This document shows positions 50,411 to 57,474 of a DNA stretch of 64,000 nt, piece by piece. Each line of letters starts with the position of its first letter. The stretch's first letter is position 1. The notes under the pieces are model-generated. The model worked only from the letters and a program-made list of their open reading frames with translations. It was not told the DNA's origin and did not search any database. Made by a program: the position numbers and the translations under genes. This stretch comes from Nonomuraea coxensis DSM 45129. Its GTDB lineage: Bacteria; Actinomycetota; Actinomycetes; Streptosporangiales; Streptosporangiaceae. The stretch lies in NCBI RefSeq assembly GCF_019397265.1, contig NZ_CP068985.1, forward strand, positions 6,564,001 to 6,628,000, given 5' to 3'.

Positions 50411-50562
50411 CCTGTCCTACGGGCCGGACCATCGGCTACGGCCCACTCCCAGGCATCCGCCTAGGCCCGCCCGGCCGCACGCCCGGCACCGGGGCCGTGA
50501 TGGAGCGCAGGCGGCCTCGCGGCCTGAGGCCCGCTCGATGTGGCCTGATGGCACGCTGATAC

Positions 50563-50814
50563 TCAAGAGCGTCGACGCTCACGAATCCCCGCCTCGATCC
50601 GCAGCCCAACGCCGATCAGGGCCATGATCCACAGACCAACGAGCCACGGCCACGAGGGGGATCGCTCATCGAAGATCAGAATCCCGAACGATATGGCGAC
50701 GCCGGCGACCATGGCGACAGTCCCGATGTTTCTGACCGTTTCATAGTCCTTGGGAGCATCGGCCGGCGAACGGTTGGGCTGGGGACCCTCAGGCTCAGTC
50801 ACGGCGGAGAGCAT
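50563..50814 (-). CDS. Small membrane protein of unknown function
   Basis: An 83-residue protein with two hydrophobic segments (TVAMVAGVAISFGILIF and WPWLVGLWIMALIGVGL), a proline-rich N-terminus and a basic end (RERRRS). The ATG at 50814 has a weak site (GGG). No family is recognised. It is close to other small membrane genes in the decayed stretch and could be part of the same foreign material. Confidence 0.5.
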   Translation of the reverse strand: MLSAVTEPEGPQPNRSPADAPKDYETVRNIGTVAMVAGVAISFGILIFDERSPSWPWLVGLWIMALIGVGLRIEAGIRERRRS

Positions 50815-50902
50815 CCCATATGGGACCGAACGACAGGGATCCCTGTCGACAGTTCTGCGGATCGATCGGCTCGATGCCCAGTGTGGTGGGCGCGCCCTAC
50901 CG

Positions 50903-51097
50903 GACATTCAGGAGTTCAGCGTCTCCCGCGCGCATGCCCTTGGCCAAGGAGGCCAAGCAGTTGGGCATGCCGAAGAACGTGCCGATCTTGGCGGTCTTCG
51001 ACACGGTGCGTGACGCCTCCGGCCGGCCGCTGACGGTCGTTCAGGTCCTGCTACCTACGATCGGCACGAGCTGGAAGACGCCTGCCCGATCGTGTGA
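50903..51097 (+). pseudogene. Fragment of a GntR regulator (UTRA effector domain end)
   Basis: Only the end of a UTRA-type GntR regulator remains. DIQEFSVS (from 50903) is followed by a one-base insertion at about 50927. Then comes ARMPLAKEAKQLGMPKNVPI followed by LAVFDTVRDASGRPLTVVQV, and a one-base loss near 51057, after which DRHELEDACPIV runs to the stop at 51095-51097. The DNA-binding half is gone. It overlaps the 3' end of the convergent gene at 51055. Confidence 0.7.
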
Positions 51098-51462
51098 GGC
51101 ACGACGACCACTTGATCTTCGTCCTCGTAGATGATCCTGCCTGGGTCCGCCGATTCGAGGCGTACGCACTTCACGCCGTGGGCGGCGAGGATGGCCAGGT
51201 AGCCCGGCACCCGCTGGATGAGGTGGCCGGCTGACGCCTTGAACCAAGCCGCCGCTCCCGGATTGATGCCGCGATCGTAGACAGTGGCGTCCACGGTCGC
51301 GGGGTCGGTGAAGTTGGCCTCGTACCAGGCGTTGTTCTCGCGTCTGAACGCCTCTTCCTCATCCGACAGGCGTCCTTGTCCGGCGAGGCTGTTGAGCAGG
51401 CCGAACACGCCGGGGTGGGTTCCGCGGCTGTTCGGCGTGGGGCTCTGGAACCTCACGTACAT
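51055..51462 (-). CDS. Hypothetical protein
   Basis: A 135-residue soluble protein with YVRFQSPTPNSRGTHPGVFG, then LSDEEEAFRRENNAWYEANF, then NPGAAAWFKASAGHLIQRVP and YLAILAAHGVKC, and finally VVVVPHTI. It looks like a family of short actinomycete proteins of unknown function. The start at 51462 is preferred because GAGGGA is six bases upstream. The last 14 codons overlap the UTRA fragment on the other strand, which suggests its original 3' end was altered when the fragment was formed. Confidence 0.65.
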   Translation of the reverse strand: MYVRFQSPTPNSRGTHPGVFGLLNSLAGQGRLSDEEEAFRRENNAWYEANFTDPATVDATVYDRGINPGAAAWFKASAGHLIQRVPGYLAILAAHGVKCVRLESADPGRIIYEDEDQVVVVPHTIGQASSSSCRS

Positions 51463-51617
51463 CGGCGTTCCCTCGTGATCAGCCAGCTCCGGCGAGATCT
51501 TCATGAACGACAAGATCAACACCTGCGACTCGGACGACGAAGATGGACCTTCAGGGATACTCTCCCACGTGACGGGACGACAGCCCCGTGGCGCGACCGC
51601 TGCAGGGCTCCTGATGC

Positions 51618-51692
51618 TGGTGGGCGGTACTGGGTTCGAACCAGTGACCCCTCGCTTGTAAGGCGAGTGCTCTACCGCTGAGCTAACCGCCC
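51618..51692 (-). tRNA. tRNA-Val (anticodon UAC)
   Basis: The cloverleaf reads on the minus strand from 51692. The acceptor is GGGCGGT pairing with ACCGCCC, the D-arm has AGCTCAGCGGTAGAGC, and the anticodon stem CTCGC/GCGAG encloses CTTACAA (anticodon TAC). The T-arm is CTGGTTCGAACCCAG. The CCA end is encoded (51618-51620). Its 3' end faces the decayed region. Confidence 0.95.
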
Positions 51693-51709
51693 CTGATCGG
51701 CACTACACC

Positions 51710-52702
51710 TTACGACACCAAGGGGGCCGATCGCACATCCACGGCCCACCCGGGGCCCAGGTCCGGGCGGCCGGCGGCGCGCCAGCCCAGGAGGGCGGCG
51801 CCGAGCATGCCGGCGTCGACGCCGAGCGCGGCCGGGATCAGCGGCGGGGCGTCGCGGAAGGCCAGGCGCTTGACCAGGCGCGTACGGACGGGGTCGAACA
51901 GCGCCGGCCCGGCCTCGGCGAGGCCGCCACCGAGGACGATGGCGGAGGGGTCCAGCAGCAGCGTGTACGTGGCCAGCGCGAGCGACAGCGCCTCGACGGC
52001 CTCGTCCCAGATCTCGATGGCGATGGGGTCGTCGGAGGTGACCACCTGCTCGGCCCTGACGCCTTCGACGCCGGCCCGCCGGCTGTAGCGGCGGCCCACG
52101 GAGGCGCCCGAGGCGTACGTCTCCAGGCAGCCGAACTGGCCGCAGGCGCACTGTTCGCCGTCAGGGAAGACGGGGGTGTGGCCGATCTCGCCGGCCCAGC
52201 CGGAGGAGCCGCCGTACGGCTCGCCACGGATGACGGTGGCGCCGGCGATGCCGGTGCCGATGGGGAGGAAGAGGAAGTCGGCCACGTCGCGGCCGGCGCC
52301 GAGGACGCTCTCGGCGAGGCCGCCGGTACGGACGTCGTGGCCCAGCATGACCGGGATGTCCAGCGTGGTGAACGCCGAGGCGGGGACGTCCCGCCAGCCG
52401 AGGTTGGTGGCGTAGATGGCGGCGTGCTCGGAGACCAGGCCGGGCACGGCGAGGCCCACGCCGGCCGGTTCCCCGTCGCCGGCGGCGGCGAGGTGGCCGA
52501 TGAAGTCGGAGATGGCGGCCACGACCGCGTCCCCGCCCTCGGTGCGCGGGGTGGGGCGCCGCTCGCTCAGCAGCACCTTGCCGGAGTCGCTGACCAGGCC
52601 GCCCTTCATGGACGTGCCACCCACGTCGAGCGCGACGACGAACGACGAGCCGCCCGGCGTGCTGCTCGGCCTGCTGCTCGGCGTACTCCTCAATGCGGAC
52701 AC
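51710..52702 (-). CDS. ROK family sugar kinase
   Basis: A 330-residue sugar kinase, probably glucokinase-like, phosphorylating a hexose with ATP. The N-terminal phosphate-binding motif is VVALDVGGTSMKGGLV, the catalytic Asp lies in MLGHDVRTGG, and the ROK zinc motif is complete (GHTPVFPDGEQCACGQFGC followed by LE). Further motifs are FLPIGTGIAGA and VLGGGLAEAG. It lacks an N-terminal HTH, so it is an enzyme rather than a repressor. The GTG start at 52702 gives a 20-residue Ser/Pro-rich leader without a ribosome site, so the true start may be slightly different. Confidence 0.9.
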   Translation of the reverse strand: MSALRSTPSSRPSSTPGGSSFVVALDVGGTSMKGGLVSDSGKVLLSERRPTPRTEGGDAVVAAISDFIGHLAAAGDGEPAGVGLAVPGLVSEHAAIYATNLGWRDVPASAFTTLDIPVMLGHDVRTGGLAESVLGAGRDVADFLFLPIGTGIAGATVIRGEPYGGSSGWAGEIGHTPVFPDGEQCACGQFGCLETYASGASVGRRYSRRAGVEGVRAEQVVTSDDPIAIEIWDEAVEALSLALATYTLLLDPSAIVLGGGLAEAGPALFDPVRTRLVKRLAFRDAPPLIPAALGVDAGMLGAALLGWRAAGRPDLGPGWAVDVRSAPLVS

Positions 52703-52757
52703 GGTAGGAGACGATAGCGCAGCTCATCCGGTGGCCGGGAAAGCCCCCTGCGGGAGG

Positions 52758-53081
52758 TCAGGCGCGGCCGAGCACGCGGTTGAGCGCGGCCTCCACCTCC
52801 GCCGACAGTCCGGCAGGCGGCGCCTGCGTCGTGGACGAGCAGGTCGGTCCCTTGCCCGAGCGGGCCATCCGGACGGCTCCGCAGGCCCGGCACTCCACCT
52901 CGCCGAGCCGGCAGATGAGCGCCGTGGACCCGCAGGTGCCGCAGTGGTCCAGGTCGAGGTCGTGCAGGCGTTGACAGTCCGGGCAGATCAGCACCTGGGA
53001 CTCCTCGCGCACCCCGCGCTGCCACGGGCTGGAGCCGCGGACCGGGTCCGTCTGCCGGGCCCCGCAGCGGTAGCAGGGCAT
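52758..53081 (-). CDS. Zinc-ribbon protein of unknown function
   Basis: A 107-residue protein with four CxxC pairs in its first 65 residues (MPCYRCGA, VLICPDCQRL, HCGTCGS and VECRACGAV), forming two zinc ribbons. The remainder is a flexible stretch and a helix (LSAEVEAALNRVLGRA). GGAGG is six bases before the ATG. It follows the peroxiredoxin on the same strand by 26 bases, so it may be cotranscribed. The function is unknown; nucleic-acid or protein binding is possible. Confidence 0.75.
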   Translation of the reverse strand: MPCYRCGARQTDPVRGSSPWQRGVREESQVLICPDCQRLHDLDLDHCGTCGSTALICRLGEVECRACGAVRMARSGKGPTCSSTTQAPPAGLSAEVEAALNRVLGRA

Positions 53082-53107
53082 CGTTGCCTCCGAAGTCAGT
53101 GCCGGGG

Positions 53108-53572
53108 TCAGTGGATGTCGGCGAGCGCCTTGACGTAGTCGGCGACGTCGCGCGCGGCGGAGATCGGGTTGATCACCGACCATCGGGTCACGCCCTCGCC
53201 GTCGATGATGAAGGTGCCCCTGCGTGCGAGCCCCTTCGTCTCGTCGAACACACCGTACGCCTGCGCGACCTGTCCGTGTGGCCAGAAGTCGGAGAGCAGC
53301 GAGAAGGGGTAACCCTGGCGATCCGCCCAGGCGCGGAGGGTGAAGACGGAGTCGACCGAGACCGTCAGCACCCGCACGTCGTCGCCGAACGCGGTGTCGC
53401 GCAGCGCGTCCAGCTCGCTGCCGCAGATGCCGCTGAAGGCAAGCGGATAGAAGACCAGCACGACCTTGCGGCCCCTGAGCCGCGACAGGCGCACCGGAGC
53501 GCCGTGCTGGTCCTGCAGCTCGAAGTCCGGAGCCGGGGCGCCGACCTCGACAGGATGTGCGTTCACGCCCAT
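53108..53572 (-). CDS. Peroxiredoxin, AhpE type
   Basis: A 154-residue one-cysteine peroxiredoxin that reduces hydroperoxides. The thioredoxin fold has PAPDFELQDQHGAPVRLS, then LVFYPLAFSGICGSELDAL with the peroxidatic cysteine, the pattern of mycobacterial AhpE. The partner residues Thr/Ser (PLAFSGIC) and Arg are present (DETKGLARRGTF). There is no second cysteine, so the reductant is probably mycothiol/mycoredoxin as for AhpE. The ATG at 53572 begins shortly before the fold. Confidence 0.88.
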   Translation of the reverse strand: MGVNAHPVEVGAPAPDFELQDQHGAPVRLSRLRGRKVVLVFYPLAFSGICGSELDALRDTAFGDDVRVLTVSVDSVFTLRAWADRQGYPFSLLSDFWPHGQVAQAYGVFDETKGLARRGTFIIDGEGVTRWSVINPISAARDVADYVKALADIH

Positions 53573-53628
53573 ATCCTGCCGTATGGCGGGCGCCGTGACT
53601 CCTTGGGTCGATGCTTTCTGCGGGTCCT

Positions 53629-54057
53629 TTACCTCCGGCCCTTGGGCGTCACGAGCCGGGTGCCGGACCAGTCGGGGGCTGCGGAGACGCTGCTGGTCTG
53701 CGACAGACCCGCGGTCGCGGCGTCTTCCCCGATGTCGCTCGGCTCCACGTGGCCCTCGCGTCCGGCCTTGGGGGTGAGCAGCCAGATCTGGCCGCCCTCG
53801 GCGAGTGCACGCATGGCGTTGGTCAGCGTGTCGAAGAGGTCTCCGTCGCCGTCGCGCCACCACAGCAGCACCACGTCCACGACCTCGTCGCTTTCCTCGT
53901 CCAGCAGTTCGGTGCCGGTCAGGTTCTCGATGGAGTCACGGAGATCGTCGTCGACGTCCTCGTCCCAGCCGATCTCCTGCACCACCTGACCCGGCTTGAG
54001 GCCGAGTCGTTCGGCCAGGCCGCGCTCGCCCTGCGCCTGACCCGCGGTCGCGCTCAC
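53629..54057 (-). CDS. DUF3052 family protein
   Basis: A 142-residue acidic soluble protein with GLAERLGLKPGQVVQEIGWD, then ELLDEESDEVVDVVLLWWRD and GGQIWLLTPKAGREGHVEPS, the pattern of DUF3052, conserved across actinomycetes. The GTG at 54057 has GGAGGG six bases upstream. The function is unknown. The gene lies upstream of the peroxiredoxin and may share its transcript. Confidence 0.85.
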   Translation of the reverse strand: MSATAGQAQGERGLAERLGLKPGQVVQEIGWDEDVDDDLRDSIENLTGTELLDEESDEVVDVVLLWWRDGDGDLFDTLTNAMRALAEGGQIWLLTPKAGREGHVEPSDIGEDAATAGLSQTSSVSAAPDWSGTRLVTPKGRR

Positions 54058-54174
54058 GTTTATCCCTCCTGCTTGAGTGGCCCCGCTTATGCGGTTTATC
54101 GCTTCGGGACAGTCCACACGCTGTGACCCTCAGTCGTCAACGGTCGCCACGGGTACGGCCGTAGTCGGCCAGTT

Positions 54175-54582
54175 TCAATGCGACAAAAACGACAGGCGAA
54201 CCTGACGTTGCGTATTGTCGACGTTCAGGTCCACAAGGGCGACGGACTGCCACGTGCCGAGCGCCATCCGCCCGCCGAGCACCGGTACGGTCGCGTACGG
54301 CGGAATCAGCGCGGGCATGACGTGCGACCTGCCGTGACCGCGCGAGCCGTGCCGATGCCGCCATCGGTCGTCGGCCGGCAGCAGCTCCCGCAGCGCCGCG
54401 AGCAGGTCGTCGTCGCTGCCGGAGCCCAGCTCCAGCAGGGCGACCCCGGCGGTGGCGTGCGGCACGAAGATGTGCAGCAGGCCGTCCCCGCCCTGACCGC
54501 GGACGAATTCGGCGCACTGGCCGGTGATGTCGTGCACGGTCTCTCGCGAACCTGTGGCCACAGAGATGATTTCTGATCTCAC
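54175..54582 (-). CDS. YjbQ family protein (secondary thiamine-phosphate synthase type)
   Basis: A 135-residue protein of the UPF0047/YjbQ family. It carries GDGLLHIFVPHATAGVALLE, then RGHGRSHVMPALIPPYATVP and GRMALGTWQSVALVDL, with conserved His and Asp residues of the family fold. Family members have weak thiamine-phosphate synthase activity; the true role is unsettled. The start is a GTG at 54582 with a poor ribosome site. The DUF1918 gene ends nine bases upstream on the same strand, so the two are probably cotranscribed. Confidence 0.85.
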   Translation of the reverse strand: MRSEIISVATGSRETVHDITGQCAEFVRGQGGDGLLHIFVPHATAGVALLELGSGSDDDLLAALRELLPADDRWRHRHGSRGHGRSHVMPALIPPYATVPVLGGRMALGTWQSVALVDLNVDNTQRQVRLSFLSH

Positions 54583-54591
54583 GAACTGATC

Positions 54592-54774
54592 TTACGTAGG
54601 CACATCGACGGCATCAGGGCCGGGAAACTCCGGCCCGCTGTGCCCGCCGCCGGAGCGCGCCACGCGGGGCTGCTCCCCGTACGAGCCCTGGGCCTCCGTG
54701 ATGACGCCGCTCCTGTCCTTTTCCTCCACGCCGCCGGCGTGGGCCAGGAGACGGTCTCCTGCCGTTGCCTTCAT
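54592..54774 (-). CDS. DUF1918 family small protein
   Basis: A 60-residue protein with MKATAGDRLLAHAGGVEEKD, then GVITEAQGSYGEQPR and the ending HSGPEFPGPDAVDV, the DUF1918 fold. Its usual WxDGHE block has changed to GGGHSGPE. GGGAGG is close before the ATG, with an AAGG further out. Members are small actinobacterial proteins, probably SH3-like, without assigned function. Confidence 0.72.
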   Translation of the reverse strand: MKATAGDRLLAHAGGVEEKDRSGVITEAQGSYGEQPRVARSGGGHSGPEFPGPDAVDVPT

Positions 54775-54892
54775 ACCTCCCACCTTGGCCCCCGGAAAGC
54801 CGGACGAAAAGACCATGTCCCTAGAACAGGTGATTTTTACCTCCCTCTTCTGGGGGAGGACCCGGGACTGACCGGGACGTTACGCTGCGCGG

Positions 54893-56428
54893 GTGTGGGG
54901 TTCCGGGCTGCGCGGGCGGATGGCGGCCTCGTACGTGCTGGTCACGACCACCGCCGTCTTCCTGGTCGAGGCCGTGATCGCGGCGACGTTCCTGATCCCG
55001 CAGGCCAACGCCTCCGACCTCGCCGCGGTGCTGCAGGAGCAGGCGTCGAGCGACGCGCAGGTGATCGGCCTGGAGGTGGCGAGGCTGAGCGTCCCCGGCC
55101 GGGTCGGCGACAGACCCGCCGTCCCCGACGTTCCGGACGTCCCGGACCTTCCCGACCTGCCGGGCCGTGCCGGGGCGGGCGACCGCGAGCTGCTGCGGGC
55201 GGCCGTGGCGGCGGCAGGGAGACGTACGCTCGCGGGCGGCGCCCGGCCGCACGCCGAGCCCGGCCTCGCCATGCTGGAGACCGTCGTCGGCGTGGACGGC
55301 GTGATCCTGGCGGCCTCCGCCCCCCGCATCCACCCCCTGGGCACCGAGCTGGACGTGCCGCTGCCGCCGCTCGGCCGGGAGAACGCGGGCGAGCGCCGCA
55401 CCACGGCGGGGCCGGCGGTCTGGCACGTCAGCCCGATCCTCCGCAAGGAGCAGGTGGGGCCGCTCGGGGTCGAGGTGATCGGGTACGTGCACGTCCAGGC
55501 CCCGGCCGACGCCGAGGTCGAGTCCGCGCCCAGCCTCGCGCCCATGATCGTCCCAACGCTGCTGGTGCTCGGCCTGGTGCTGCCGGTGGGACTGGTGTTC
55601 GGGCTGCTGAGCACCCGGCGGCTGATCGGCCGCCTGCGCCGGCTGGCCGCGGTCACGACGGCGGTGGCGGCGGGCGACTTCCGCCCCCGGGTCGAGGTCT
55701 CGGGCTCGGACGAGGTGAGCACGCTGGAGCAGTCGTTCAACGTCATGACCGACCGGCTGGGCGCTGCCGTCGAGTCGGCCAGGCTCACCGCGCGCACCGA
55801 GGCGCGGCAGGCCGAACGCGGCCGGATCGCGCGGGAGCTGCACGACTCGATCTCCCAGGACCTGTTCTCGCTGAGCCTGCTGGCCGCGGGCATGCGCAGG
55901 GCCGCCCCCGAGGAGCTGCGCGGCCAGGCGGAGGCGATGGAGCGGGCCTCCGCCCGCGCGATGCGCGAGATGCGGGCGCTGCTGCTGGAGCTGCGGCCGG
56001 TGGCTCTGGAGGACGCGGGACTGCTGCCCGCGCTGGAGGAGCTGTGCCGGGCGTACGAGACCAGGCTCGGCGTCCGGGTCGAGGCGGCGCTGGAGGAGGT
56101 CGCGCTGGAAGCGGCGGCCGAGCACGCGGTGCTGCGGCTGGTCCAGGAGGCGCTGGGCAATGCGGTCAAGCACGCCGCCCCCTCCCGGGTGGAGGTGCGG
56201 CTCGGGCGCGGCGCGGACGGCGCGGTCACCGTCTCGGTGTCGGACGACGGCTCGGGCTTCGACCCGGCGGACGTCGCCGGGCGGCACGGCATGGGGCTGA
56301 CGCTGATGCGGGAACGGGTGACGGAGCTCGGCGGGCGCCTCGACGTCCGCAGCGACGCGAACGGGACGACGGTGACGGCGACGCTGACAGGGGCGGGGGC
56401 GGCGGCGGGGGCGGTGGGGCGCGCGTGA
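54893..56428 (+). CDS. Two-component sensor histidine kinase (NarL-type, HisKA_3)
   Basis: A 511-residue membrane kinase. The first helix is about 12-35, an extracellular sensor region runs from about 36 to 215, the second helix is at about 218-240 (MIVPTLLVLGLVLPVGLVFG) and a HAMP domain follows. The HisKA_3 phosphoacceptor is in GRIARELHDSISQDLF (His about 312). The ATPase domain has the N box in EALGNAVKHAAPS and the G boxes in SDDGSGFDPADV and GMGLTLMRERV. A proline/aspartate run (VPDVPDVPDLPDLP) lies in the sensor loop. It overlaps the response regulator by GTGA. The signal is unknown. Confidence 0.92.
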   Translation: MWGSGLRGRMAASYVLVTTTAVFLVEAVIAATFLIPQANASDLAAVLQEQASSDAQVIGLEVARLSVPGRVGDRPAVPDVPDVPDLPDLPGRAGAGDRELLRAAVAAAGRRTLAGGARPHAEPGLAMLETVVGVDGVILAASAPRIHPLGTELDVPLPPLGRENAGERRTTAGPAVWHVSPILRKEQVGPLGVEVIGYVHVQAPADAEVESAPSLAPMIVPTLLVLGLVLPVGLVFGLLSTRRLIGRLRRLAAVTTAVAAGDFRPRVEVSGSDEVSTLEQSFNVMTDRLGAAVESARLTARTEARQAERGRIARELHDSISQDLFSLSLLAAGMRRAAPEELRGQAEAMERASARAMREMRALLLELRPVALEDAGLLPALEELCRAYETRLGVRVEAALEEVALEAAAEHAVLRLVQEALGNAVKHAAPSRVEVRLGRGADGAVTVSVSDDGSGFDPADVAGRHGMGLTLMRERVTELGGRLDVRSDANGTTVTATLTGAGAAAGAVGRA

Positions 56429-57117
56429 GCATCCGGGTGCTGATCGTGGACGACCACGAGGTGGTGCGGCAGGGGCTGCGCTTCGTCCTGGAGCAGGAGG
56501 ACGGGATCGAGGTCGCGGGCGAGGCGGGCGACGGCGAGGCCGCCCTGCGGGCCGTACGCGCCCTGCGGCCGGACGTGGTGCTCCTCGACCTCGTCATGCC
56601 AGGAACGGACGGGCTGGGGACGCTACGGGCCCTCAGGGAGGCCAGTGACGGACCGGGCGGACCGGGCGAACCGGGCGGACCGGACCGACCCGCGCCCGCG
56701 GTCATCGTGCTGACGTCGTTCCAGGAGGAGGACCAGGTGGTGGAGGCGGTGCGCCTGGGCGCGCTGTCGTACCTGTCGAAGACAAGCGCCGTGGACCGGG
56801 TGGTCGAGGCGGTGCGCGCGGCCGCCGGCGGCGGCAGCGTGCTGGAGCCGGGCATCGCGGCGCTGCTGGTGCGCCAGGTGGGGCGCGCCGGGCGCCCCCG
56901 GCCGCTCGACACGCTCACCCCGAGGGAACGCGACGTGCTGGGGGCGCTGGCCCGTGGCCGCTCGAACGCCGAGATCGCCCGCGACCTCCGCATGGGGAGG
57001 GAGACCGTCAAGTCGCACGTCAGCAGCATCCTCGCCAAGCTCGGCGTGTCGGACCGGACGCAGGCCGCCATCTACGCCCTCCAGCAGGGGCTCGTGCCGC
57101 TCGACGAGGCTCTTTGA
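56425..57117 (+). CDS. Response regulator, NarL/LuxR family
   Basis: A 230-residue partner of the preceding kinase. The receiver domain has IRVLIVDDHEVVRQGL and VVLLDLVMPGTDGL, with the phosphoacceptor aspartate, and ends with YLSKTSAVDRVVEAVRA. A Gly/Pro-rich insertion (GPGGPGEPGGPDRP) interrupts it near residue 80. The C-terminal LuxR HTH is LTPRERDVLGALARGRSNAE, then VKSHVSSILAKLGVSDRTQA. The GTG overlaps the kinase stop (GTGA), giving translational coupling. The targets are unknown. Confidence 0.93.
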   Translation: MSIRVLIVDDHEVVRQGLRFVLEQEDGIEVAGEAGDGEAALRAVRALRPDVVLLDLVMPGTDGLGTLRALREASDGPGGPGEPGGPDRPAPAVIVLTSFQEEDQVVEAVRLGALSYLSKTSAVDRVVEAVRAAAGGGSVLEPGIAALLVRQVGRAGRPRPLDTLTPRERDVLGALARGRSNAEIARDLRMGRETVKSHVSSILAKLGVSDRTQAAIYALQQGLVPLDEAL

Positions 57118-57155
57118 CGCCTCGGCGGCAGCCCTGCGGCGGGCCGCGGGAGGCG
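57118..57155 (+). terminator. Hairpin after the response regulator gene
   Basis: CGCCTC (57118-57123) pairs with GAGGCG (57150-57155) and encloses a G/C-rich inner stem (CCTGCGGC/GCCGCGGG, imperfect). It begins immediately after the stop codon. The following 100 bases contain further G/C-rich inverted sequence but no gene. Confidence 0.5.
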
Positions 57156-57282
57156 TGACCGCTAGACTCGGCCGGCCGCCCGGTGACGCCCTGCCCCCTC
57201 GTGGGAGGGCCGGGCACGGCAGGCAGGGGCCCCGTGGAGCAGCACCGGGACACGCGAGCGAAATTTCGTTCATTTTGCTGTC

Positions 57283-57474
57283 TTGTTAAAATGCTCCCGG
57301 GATGTAACCTTTGACTGCGAATCGTCCTACCATCGGTGGTCTAGGCCATCGAAAAGTCCCTGCCAGCAGGGACACGCTGGTTACCGGCCAGTAGAGATGC
57401 GTTTTCTACGGCTAGAGACCAGGATGGAAGACGACCAGACCCAGACATCAGTCATTCTCGGAAGGCGAGACCCA
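57283..57474 (+). promoter_or_regulatory. aceE promoter and structured leader
   Basis: TTGTTA (57283-57288) and TAACCT (57305-57310), 16 bases apart, are a likely promoter. A perfect palindrome CGAAATTTCG (57259-57268) lies just upstream and could be an operator. The leader of about 160 bases contains GTCCCTG (57356-57362) and CAGGGAC (57367-57373), a perfect 7-bp stem, then CTGG/CCAG. No gene is seen between 57118 and the aceE start apart from short unsupported frames. Confidence 0.45.

Noticed and set aside
51618-51692. Attachment-site duplicate of the tRNA-Val 3' end elsewhere in the window
   Set aside because: I saw no second copy of the T-arm and acceptor sequence; an attL site, if any, lies outside the window or has been lost.
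54640-56424. Upstream in-frame extension of the response regulator
   Set aside because: It runs through the histidine kinase gene in another frame; the GTG at 56425 overlapping the kinase stop is the natural start.
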